64,000 bases of DNA, taken from the NCBI GenBank assembly GCA_017893485.1, contig CM030368.1:180215654-180279653 (forward strand), given 5' to 3'. The notes under the pieces are model-generated. The model was not told the origin of the DNA. It did not search any database and was given only the letters and a program-made list of their open reading frames with translations. The DNA comes from Hemerocallis citrina. Taxonomy: Eukaryota; Streptophyta; Magnoliopsida; Asparagales; Asphodelaceae. How positions within the stretch are numbered: the stretch's first letter is position 1; each line of letters starts with the position of its first letter. Below, one piece after another: positions 13,341-23,300 of this stretch. A program made the position numbers and the translations under genes.

Positions 13341-14233
13341 AAAAAATCATTGCAGTGCAGCAGAAATCGACTATCAAATAATTTTGATCATCACTTGGGA
13401 TCAAGTTCGTATGCGCAGACAAAGCATAAGCTGGTAAGAGAAACATTAAAATTCTCATTTTCTCTTGCTTCCAATTATATCTACAAAATTATAACCTTCA
13501 AATTAAGTTTTTTTTTTCAGAAGAAAAAATTAAAAGTCGATAAGTTGACTGTCGACCAAATTGCGAAGATATCTTATGGAACATTTTACAAAGAATACAA
13601 GAATGAAACAAAGAAGAACAAGAACCTCATTATGGTGGTAAGATTTGCTTTCATTACATTTAATGAATATCCCTCATCTAATAATTTTACAAATTTATGT
13701 AACTTAAGACAGATTCTTTGGGTAAAGATGATTTTCAGTCTTCAATATTTTTGTGATGATTCTTATTGTGGCATGTATATCAATTATTTATTTTCTTATT
13801 TTAGGATGCTTTGACTTTTTCTGTCAAACAAGCTGCACTCAAGTTACAAGGTTTTGAAAAACCAGATCCATCAAAGCTGCCCCAAGAAGTTCAAGATAGG
13901 TGCGACTATAGTGTGTTTGGCAGTCCAAAGAAGAACCGCAGTAGACTTAAAGGAACAAAAATTCTGAGAAATAGAAAGGAAGATGATGTTGGTTCTCTCT
14001 CATCGGAATCAAGAATAGATAAAAGGATACAAGAATAATCAACTGTTAAATCTTTGTTCAAAAAGTGTGATAAGTTGGCAATACAAAATCAAGTTCTTAT
14101 GGACTTCTTTTGTGAGCTGCATCCTGATAAGATGGAAGCCTTGAAACAAAGGTTGGAAAATACTACTGTCGACTCATCCAATAGTCAAATACGACAAGAG
14201 ATAGCCATATATTTAATTGTCTCAATTGGATAA
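13341..14233 (+). pseudogene. Spliced CACTA-borne gene, function unknown
   Basis: Three open segments are joined by clean GT-AG introns, all in phase 0: 13341-13433 (31 codons), 13521-13637 (39 codons) and 13805-14233. The second encodes KVDKLTVDQIAKISYGTFYK, the third KQAALKLQGFEKPDPSKLPQ and, near its end, KSLFKKCDKLAIQNQVLMDF. One in-frame TAA (14036-14038) breaks the last segment; the same frame then runs on to a TAA at 14231-14233. The product is basic, Lys-rich and probably helical at its end. No start codon for the first segment is clear. Position in a CACTA element suggests an accessory (TNPA/TNP1-like) transposon protein, but I do not recognise the family, and a captured host gene fragment is equally possible. 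Confidence 0.5.
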
Positions 14234-15066
14234 TATATTATTATCTATATATATTGAATAACGAGTGCTAATTTTGCATTGTTTCTTTTTCATGTAGTCT
14301 ATATGTAGTGGCGATGACTATGAGACAGTGGGTAATAAGAAACATGCAGAAGACCTTACGTGAAAAGTGAAGTTGGGGATACATGGAAGCAGTAGCGGGT
14401 TAAAAGTTATTTTGAAAACATTTTATTTTGTTTCTTGGAGTTTCACAACTTATCTTTTCTTCTAGAATGTATTTTTGTTTTGGCACTATGAAACAAACAA
14501 AAAATTTTGTAATGAGAAGGTTCTGAATTATATAATATTCAAACTTATTTTGCATTATTGTGTTTTTTTTATATAATTGTGTGAATCAATATGTGAAATA
14601 ATTATATGTTCTTCATTGTCAAAATACATTGTTTTAATTTGTAAATTTGGTTGAGCCATTCAAATATAATCAGTAATGAAGAAAAAATGTGTGCAATTGT
14701 ATTCGCGATGTAGCAATTGCAAGGGAATCAGTATCTTGCAGATCTCTGTAGCAATAGTTCATCAGCAACGGAAAAAATTCTTTTTAAAACATACTTGCAA
14801 GAGACGAATTTGTTGTAGATATTCTCTTATATATGGGGATAGCAAGGTACAACTTCCATTGCAGATATTCTATTGTGGCTAATATTTGCAAGGGATAGTT
14901 AAAATTCCGTTGCGAATGTGTACATTAACCAGGAGAGATTTCGCAACAGCGCAATTACAAGGGAATAAAGAAAAATCCCTTACAAATATACACTAACCAT
15001 GAAATTGTACTCTTTTACAAGGAAAATTTCTATTGCGACTTGCGACTGTAGCATTTTCTACTAGTG

Positions 15067-15595
15067 ATCCTTTGTCGCCGGCCATAACTTAGGGTTGATG
15101 AGGTGAAGGAAGGTGCTAGTATGCAACACCAGAAGATTCTCCGCCAAGTCCGAGGTGTGGATCACCTCAACTTCAAGGTTTTATTATCGATTGAATATCA
15201 GGCATTCACTAACCTTGTGACCAAATATTTTACAATTGAAGTAGTGGAAGCCAAACTTTACGCATGTCGCCGCTAAGTGATCTCCCTCTCCACATTTCTT
15301 GCATCTTCTTTTCGTTTTCCTTACGGATCTAGGGTTTGGGTTGGGTCTTTTGGGAAAGACTGGGTCTTGGAATAGGTCAGAAATATGGTTTTGGTTTTGT
15401 ACGAGAAGATGAAGGTAGTGGGGGAACAGGTTTTGGTTCTGGATTTGGAGTTGGTTGGTGATGTGAGAAGGTATAAAGTGATGATGATGATGAGACTCAC
15501 GAGGGGTGAGAAGAACCTGGGCAAAAGATTTTTTCTTCTCCCACGGCGCCCTCTCTCCCTGTCTCGCTCTCCCTTCATTTACCTTCGGTAGAATG
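15067..15595 (-). pseudogene. LINE ORF1 fragment with zinc knuckles
   Basis: 5' piece of the minus-strand LINE. At about 15310-15180 it encodes CKKCGEGDHLAATC followed by YFNCKIFGHKVSEC: two CCHC-like knuckles, the first a complete CX2CX4HX4C and the second with its first Cys replaced by Tyr. Two stops follow directly. Upstream (15578-15321) is a basic, Ser/Thr-rich open stretch that may be the ORF1 N-terminus or 5' UTR. The frame continues beyond the CACTA insertion at 8053. The exact LINE 5' end is not visible. Confidence 0.65.
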
Positions 15596-15711
15596 CTTTA
15601 CTAGAATTTTGTTTTCACTTGTTAAAACTCGATTACTCATTTTAGGTACTAACAAACAAACAGCCACTTAACAAATTCTAGGGCTTTCATACCGGAAATG
15701 AAGTTCTTATA

Positions 15712-16413
15712 TGTAGTCGTCTTGAGTTAGATTTTGGGTATTTGGCAAATAAAAATGGAAAAAATGGGTTTATGCTGTAATCAAAAACCAAAATTTGGGT
15801 CAGACGAAAGATTATCTTTCGTCTTAAAAATTTAAATCATAAATCAATATATATATATGCATTGAAGTGAGGGACAAAGGACAAAAAATTTTTTAAAAAA
15901 AACAAAATCCGGTGAAGCGAGGGATAAAAGGAAAAAAAAAAAAAATTTAAAAACCCAAACCAGCCTTGGATAGGGATGAAGTCCCGTCATAGGGATTTAG
16001 TCTTTAGCCAATATGTGTTGGACGGTACATTATGTGGGATTTAGTCTTTAGCCAATATGTGTTGGACGGTACATAATGTACCGTCCTTCACTTTTTAAAA
16101 TTTTTTTTTTAATTAATGGGACGAAATATTATCCTTCGTCCGATAACTTCGTCATAAGCCAAAATTAAAGGGACGGTGTATTCTTTACCGTCCGACGTTT
16201 GAGACGAAAGATTACAATTAACGGACGAAAAATTATCTTTCGTCAGCTATAATTTGCCAAATGCCAAACCAGCTGCTATATTTGGCCAGCTTCTGTTCAT
16301 GCGACACCCAAATTTTGGGTATTTGGCAGACGAGTAGGGCGAGATTTTTTCTATTTTTTCCATTTTTGGGTAAATATTTTTTCCAATTTTTGGGTAAATA
16401 GCAAGCGACTACA
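15712..16413. repeat. Repeat built of short palindromes
   Basis: Contains exact or near-exact palindromes such as GACGAAAGATTATCTTTCGTC (15804-15824, one base over-quoted forms avoided elsewhere) and GGACGGTACATAATGTACCG (about 16066-16085, extended by TCC). Similar half-motifs (GGACGGT, ACGAAAGATTA) recur to about 16245. The outer ends share TGTAGTCGYTTG in inverted orientation (15712 and 16413). I could not define a TSD, so the limits are tentative. Probably a non-autonomous DNA transposon. Confidence 0.45.
15992..16079. repeat. Two tandem 44-bp units
   Basis: GGGATTTAGTCTTTAGCCAA and the next 24 bases occur twice head to tail (15992-16035 and 16036-16079), differing at about one position. 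Confidence 0.85.
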
Positions 16414-17213
16414 GATGCTCTGGTGTGCTGAAAACTTATATCAGTCTCATCACCTTCTGGCAAATTACATTCATCACGGAAATTCTCCCATCTTTAAAAC
16501 TATTCTAAGTTTCATGCCATAAGTCTCCTCGAAATGTCTGAAAAGAGCATATCAGCGTTAACTTAAACTTTTACAGCAAATTACAAGGGATGCTGGCTAC
16601 GGTACACTTTAAAACCCAAAAAATTAAAAATAAAATAATAAAAGAACGAAAAGAAACAAGTAATACACATAGTAAAAGAGTATTAAAGATATGAAATTCA
16701 AATAAAACTGACGCGCAGTGTAGGCTCCTATGAGAATGTAGTGTTAGGAAGTCTATTGCTCTTCATTATATTTTATAACGATGATGGGTCCGCAGATAAT
16801 ATTACAGGGCTATATTTACATTGAGTACAACATACAAAACTTGTCCCATCGAAGATGTAATAATAATACGAAGATCATACGTTGAGAGAGAACATTTTTT
16901 ACACTTTCCCCTATTCTGCTGAAGGAGGAAACTCCAAATTCTCGCTTTCAGACCTTTTCGAGTATATTGGCATAGAAGAGTAGCAAACACTGTCCACTTG
17001 TGAGAATGAACCTGAATCAAAGCAACGTATAGTTCAAATTACTTGGGAGCCTACTGACATTGTAAAATGCTGGAGATCTATTAGAATGGAACATTGGAAC
17101 TGGATAACTGAAATAGTGAAATGAATAGTTGAATAACTTGGCATAAGGCTCACATCTTATAATATATCTGCTTCCACAACTTAGCAAAGGCATGACATAA
17201 CAATGGCTCAAAC
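16414..17213 (-). other. DGAT1 3' UTR and downstream flank
   Basis: Lies directly after the DGAT1 stop codon in its reading direction. It has no coding frame of substance and no recognisable transposon. The 3' UTR should occupy the part next to 17213; I saw no canonical AATAAA on the minus strand, so the poly(A) site is undetermined. Confidence 0.4.
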
Positions 17214-17315
17214 TTAGGTTCTCACTTTCTTATTCATCACACCATGATAGTATAGAAGGACACTCATTGGCTGTCCGTAAATACAGAAGCAGAACCAGAA
17301 GATCATGTTGCCCAC
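17214..17315 (-). CDS. DGAT1 last exon and stop
   Basis: 33 codons plus TAA: begins [20 protein letters not shown] and ends [13 protein letters not shown]. The acceptor is CCACAG. The usual DGAT1 end is LLYYHDLMNRKG; here Asp-Leu is Gly-Val, which removes the acidic residue of the aromatic C-terminal pentapeptide often cited as an ER-retrieval signal. Confidence 0.95.
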   Translation of the reverse strand: MGNMIFWFCFCIYGQPMSVLLYYHGVMNKKVRT

Positions 17316-20300
17316 CTGTGGCCAAATTATAAATATCACAAAGTTCTTATTTAAAGAGAGTGCATAGTAGAAATTTACAAATCATCAAGAAGATGTAACT
17401 GTAGCATACCTTGGAATTTGTGGATTTTTCCTGGAGGAATTTAGTCAAAATAGCAAGAGGAATCTGGTAATGGAAAGAAGAAAAAAAAAGAAATATGAGT
17501 TAAGACAAGGAAACAATAGACATCTTCGAATAATCTACCTTGAGAATCATAACCATAGTAACAGAAACAAGAAATTATGTCTTTTACTAGTTGTAACAAT
17601 AAAATTGATGAAGAAAATAATTGGAGAGATTCTAGGTGCAACTGCCATTAAAAAAAATTGATAAATTGTGGATTATAATAAATTTTGGAAGATTTTTTAG
17701 TTTCTTTTCTATCTTTGAAATAGGTTGGTTAGGAATCTCAGGTATTATGTTCTTTCAGTCCATAGCAGAAAATATTAGTAGTAATTTCATTTCTATTTTG
17801 TGTACACTAGTCTGGTATGAACATTAGCTTTCTGAGGTCTCAAGTTAATTTCAAAATAAATGGCCACTGCTTCTATTGTGATAAATGTTCCAGTTAGCTA
17901 GTAAAAACTGGATGTTAATGGATGCTCGTTCAAAGGTGGTCCTCATTTCTTTTCCTCTGTTCCCCTTTACACAGTTTTTCTAAAGCCAAACTGAAATCTC
18001 AATGCATATCCATAGGCTACAAAAAAGTTAAATATACTTTTATAATTTGATGAAAAGTTTGTAGTCTTCATACAGCGGGATGAGGAAGGAGGCAAGTAGG
18101 GAAAAAGGGTATATGGGGATCTTCTAAGAAGCGCAGATCTTACAATATTCTTATAATCAATCTAATCTTATATAAGTTGATCAGCTGGCCTATAAATAGG
18201 TATAACAAACTAAGAACAAGTAAGCTACCTCACCAAACAAAACTAATTGAGTCAAAAAAAAAAAAAAAAAAAAAAAAAACTAAATACGGCAACTAGATAA
18301 AATCCAATGAAATGATGTAACAAGAAAAAACCATATTACGTAAAAGAAATGATTCTCAAGTCAAGTAAATTTAGAAATATCTATTGGAAGATTCTTCGTT
18401 ATATTCCGCACAACTACGGGTGACACCTGAGATAATTTATCTCGGAAATGCTGTGTGCACAACCTTCATGCACAAACTTTACTCCACAACCTAATCTGGC
18501 ACAATCTCCACCAATGCTTGTATATTTGGGGATCCAAGCAACATAGTTGAGTTGCCACTTCAGATTGAGTAAAGTAGTGCACAAGGATTGTGCACATAGC
18601 ATCACCCATTTATCTCTGTAGCCAACCTAAAAATCATTCTTTTGTCATCTCTCTCTCTCTCAACCGACCTAGCGATTATGCACACAAACATATTTAGTCC
18701 ACCAAATTATGCATATAGCAATTTTCTGTATAAATGTGAGTACGTGACAGTGGATCGAGTGGTAGTAGGGAGTGGACTTGTGGAAGAGGAGGTGGCGGAG
18801 GAGAAGGTGCTGGCTAGTCGGGTTGAGGGTTGGGGGTGTAGACGAGGTGGCAAAGGCGGGCAGGGTTGAGGAGTGGTTTGGAGGAGCGTGTGCTGATGGG
18901 GTTGAGGGGAGATTTGGAGGAGGAAAATGGTGGGGAGAGTGGAGGAGGTGGTGGAGGCGAGAGGTGGTGCGGGTGGACAAGGTGGAGGGGGGATATGAAT
19001 CTGGGTTTGAAGGTAAAAGGAGAAGGAACATGGATTTGGGTTTGGAGGGAGGAAGATGGTTTTGGGTTTGGATCTAAGATTAAGGTTCGGTTAAAGAAGG
19101 AAAAAATGAGAATCAGAAAATGGGATATCTAAAATTTTCATCTAACTGGAGGGTAAAATGGGAATATTCCAATTTTTAACTCTAGTTAGATGAAAATTTT
19201 GGATATCCGATTTTCTCATTCTCATTTTAATTTGGATATCCCAATTTTGACTTCATCAATTAAGACTAAATTGCAATTACATATTACTTAAGAGACTAAA
19301 TTGCAAATAACTCTTTTAAAAAATTCCACAGCTACATATGCAAGGTTTATGATTATGCTGTTGCACTTAATTAGTTCTATTTTCTTTAAGCATCATGATA
19401 ACAGATTCATGTTTTCAATGGAGAGTAGTCAGAATGGTGAGAACTCAAATCTATTCATCTGAAAAAAAGTCCAAATGCAGATGTAATAAATAGTAATCTT
19501 CAGTTTCTACTTTTGTTTAGTGTTTGCAGTATTTCTGTAGTTACTACAGTAATAAATTATGCATAATTCAGTTAACTCTTTATCATTCTGTTTTATATAT
19601 TTATTGACTTGTTTTGTATTGTGTTAGTTGATATATATTGTAAATTTGATGAGAAATGCATGGTCTTCTGTTGTTTGCCTTCTAGTTGAAAGAAAATTTT
19701 AAAAGGAATTCAAGCTTCAGGCTGCCCCTTTCTCTTGAAAAAATATACTTGTGGCAGAATTACGTGGTTATTATGTTTCTTTTTTTTATTCTTTTTCTTT
19801 TTTTCAAATGGATAACTTCAAAAACTTTCAATGCCAAGTAGCTGAAGTAATCAAACCTAATAACCAAGTGGCCAAGTAGCTGGAGGTTTGATTACTTCAG
19901 CTACTTGGCCTCTTCAAAGTAATCAAACCTCCAGCCGGCTTTGTTAGCCTGAAACGAGAGGTTGGGCCTCGATGAAGAATGGAGAGAAGAAGAATAGTAT
20001 AGCAGCAAGGGAGAGGCTAAAGGGGAGAAGACGCAGGAGCTGGAGAAGAGAAGGAGACTAAAGAATCGAAAGCTCAGTGCAGGAGTCTCATGAAGAGGTA
20101 GAGCAGCAGTATAAAGGCATTGGTCGTAATTTGTTTATGTTTTTTGTTTTTTCTTTATTTCGGTACGTAGAAACAATGTTTTCCCATGAAAATACAGTAG
20201 CAACCTCCAATAGGAGTACCATATCATTCCACTGCAGCCGGGTTGCAGCGGAAGTGCAGCACCCATATATATGTCTACATCGAAGTAGGTATATATAACA

Positions 20301-23300
20301 AAAATAATTTAGAATCGAACAACTGACTAAATTTACAGTGAACAAAGCTGTGAGAACTAAAATGTAGACTGTGTGCAGGAAAATACCATGCAATTAACAT
20401 TTCAAGAGCAATACCTGAAACATTATCCCTATGAAGGCCCAAAACGTAAATATCTGACAAGGAACGGCAATGCAAAGCTACAAAGAAATGGTTAAAGAAG
20501 AGTAAGTGAACAGATTGAAAGGGTAAAAATAGAATTTTGAAAGAAGAAAAAAATGTCTTCTTCTTGGGCACCTATGTTTGGTGTGTGGAAGAGTGGTACA
20601 GAATAGTTTTATATAGAGCCATGGCAGCATCATTCGACCATCCACAAATATGTCGGCACATATAATTAACATTCAGAAGAATACTCCTGAATAAACTAAA
20701 CGAATCTATACAGCTTCAGGATAATAGATTAAGTTGGAAATCGTAATTATAAAACAGCTTAAATAACATATTCTATAACTAAGCAAAGTCTAGGGAATAG
20801 TAGCTGATGAAACGGGAGTTTAAGTAATCATTCTGGGTAAGCCCAAATCCTTAAGAGTAAGCTGCAATCCTATAAGCCAATCGCTAACCTGATACACAAA
20901 GGCTCAAGGTAATACAGCTTCGGAGTACTAGATAAAGTAGGAAATCCATCATTATAACATTGCTTGAGTAGCGTAGTGTTTAACCAAGTAAATTCTTGGG
21001 AGAAGCAATTGATGAAACTGAAGTTGAACTATTCAGCTTAGGCGAGTCCAAAACCTTAAGAAAAACTGTGGCCACACAAGCCAACTGGCTAACCTGAGAC
21101 GTTGCGCAAAGGTTCAAACTGCAGATATTCTTCTCGACCAAATCTTACCACACTAAGGGTTAACAAAAGGCTGGCCACAGCCTAATAATTTCGCCTACGT
21201 AGAAATTTTGGGGGTCTTTTCTTTACCAGCAATAAAATCCACGCCTAGGTCTCAAGCAATGCTGATTTAGTTGCACCTGAAAGTCTGAGATTATATATAT
21301 CTAATTGGCTTTATATGATTACATGTTCCATGAAAGTAATTTTCCATTTTAACTACTATATGAGTTCGATGACACACGAATCTAACATATCGTTATTCTT
21401 TGGCTCATATATGCTATATCACATACATACAGGGCAAGGTTCATATATGTCATACACCATGACCTGGTAAAGAATATGTCAGTCAATTATATAAAATAAA
21501 GAGAAGAAAATGATTGCAACTAAAAATGAATCCACATTGGGTTTTTTTAAAAAAATTAAAAATTGAATCCATATTGGTTGAAACATCATATTCTTGTATT
21601 AACACTTACCTGTAAAGAAGAAAGCTGGAACCTTTGAATCAATTACATGGCATTATCTATAATCAATGACTATTAACATACACGTGTGATACTTGTGTCA
21701 TCTTTATGCCTTGATACTCTCATGTTCAGATTCAGTCAATTGATGTCACCTACTCGTTAATGAAATCAAATCAGAGAAGACTACCGCTGTTTGAACGTCT
21801 GTGATAGTTTCACATAGACCAAATAAAGTTACCTACGAAGTAAGAAGCACGAACACGGATATGGACCAGCAAGACACAACACACAACCGGCACAAGAAAA
21901 ATGCTAAAATACTACGTTGAAATAAGTAGTGTTGTGTCAGATATGTATATGAACTTTGAGGCACCACTGTCACAAACTGGTTCCAAATATTAGTGCCCGT
22001 GCTTCACAGATTGCTAAATGATTGGCTAATTGTTTGGGAGGAAAGATCTACCAAACAACAAAAGCATAGATTAAGAACATACCCTAAAACATCAATCATA
22101 ACACATTTTGTGGGAACCAAAATGGGAAAACCCCAACAAGGGTTACAATGACATTACTTCTCTCCTGGGTGCACTCTCAACACCCTAGAGCTAGTAAAAA
22201 GTGAACTCTCTTTATGGTAATGGGAAAACATAGTAAGGTAAACTATTGTCCTTAACTCCTACCCTAACAATTTACACAGGTGGGAAAACAGAATCCTGAA
22301 ATGTTTGGCTCGATGTGTTGAATTGAATCAATAACACGATGTCAAGCAACAGGGTGCTTAGTGAAGGACTAGTCAACTGACTGACCGGTGGTGTAGACAG
22401 AAGATGAGGAAAGTGTAGCGCCCCGAGTTCCACACACTGGGAGCTCGTGATACTTACCCAGAATCTTTACTTCAATGAGTACACAACACAGAAAAATTAC
22501 AGGAAATTAGAAACTTACATTGCACATGGACACTTTATCCTACACCTGGATGTTTTCCGCAGCACGAGTCCTCCGCTCCACGATCAGCAATCCTGCAGTT
22601 AGCAACTGTGGGCACGTCAGTTGAATACAACTGACGCAACGCGGATGAAAGCCACAATCTCCAAAATCCTCAACAATCAATATTTGATGCAGAAGAAAAA
22701 TGTGAAAGTCAAATCACGAGTGTCGGTGTATGTCATGATATAGATTCTAATGCACAATTCATATGCACACCATGCTCTTAATCTAATGCAAACTTGATTT
22801 GGAAACGTATGCATCCCATACTACATACTCCCCAAATCGAGTTCGTATTCTTCAGATGGTAGGGTTCAATCCCTCGCCATGCATCCTACTCTTGTACTCC
22901 TTCCTATTCCTGACATTTATTTAGTGACTGGTAGAGCTGCAGCAAATGCGGTCTATTCCGTCTACTGCATCAGATCGGTGGTCTTTCTCCACTCCCGAAA
23001 GTCGGTGATCACTCCGATCTATCGGAATCGGTGGTCTCTCTCCACTCTGCCCGGCCGGTGGTCTCTCTCCACTCCCGACAGGCTGGTGATCATCCAGCTC
23101 CGCTGCAATCCTGTCGGAATCGGTGGTCCTTCTCCACACCCGGACTCTACCATAAGTTATCCGAACCTTGGGCGAATCGGCAGGGCCTTTCCCTACTCCG
23201 CCAGAGACTAAGAGTTACACTCTAGCTCATTGTTCATGTGGATAACTTAGAACATAACGTAGTCATAGGGGTCCATTCCCCTAGATTTCGATATCTCTAT

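Larger units (their letters stand above)
8054..15066 (+). mobile_element. CACTA (En/Spm-like) transposon, TSD ATC
   Basis: Begins CACTAGTAGAAAA (8054) and ends TTTTCTACTAGTG (15066), a perfect 13-bp terminal inverted repeat of CACTA type. The 3-bp target duplication ATC lies at 8051-8053 and 15067-15069. The 7013-bp element splits LINE ORF1, and the LINE reading resumes on both sides. Subterminal regions carry many short GCAAGGGAAT / ATTCCCTTGC-type motifs, as expected for transposase-binding repeats. I see no TNPD-type transposase frame, so it is probably non-autonomous. It contains a short spliced gene (13341-14233) and a Mutator-like element (8801-10020). Confidence 0.9.

Noticed and set aside
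13269..13814. 181-codon continuous ORF in the CACTA element
   Set aside because: It reads through two sequences with clear GT-AG intron borders; the spliced version is better supported.
18669..19132. Three overlapping ORFs of 88-120 codons
   Set aside because: Low-complexity GGT/GAG sequence; Pro/Ser/His or Gly/Trp runs only.
22879..23211. 110-codon ORF and its twin at 27419
   Set aside because: LTR sequence with GGTGGTC(T)CTCTCCAC repeats; identical in both LTRs and without known motifs.
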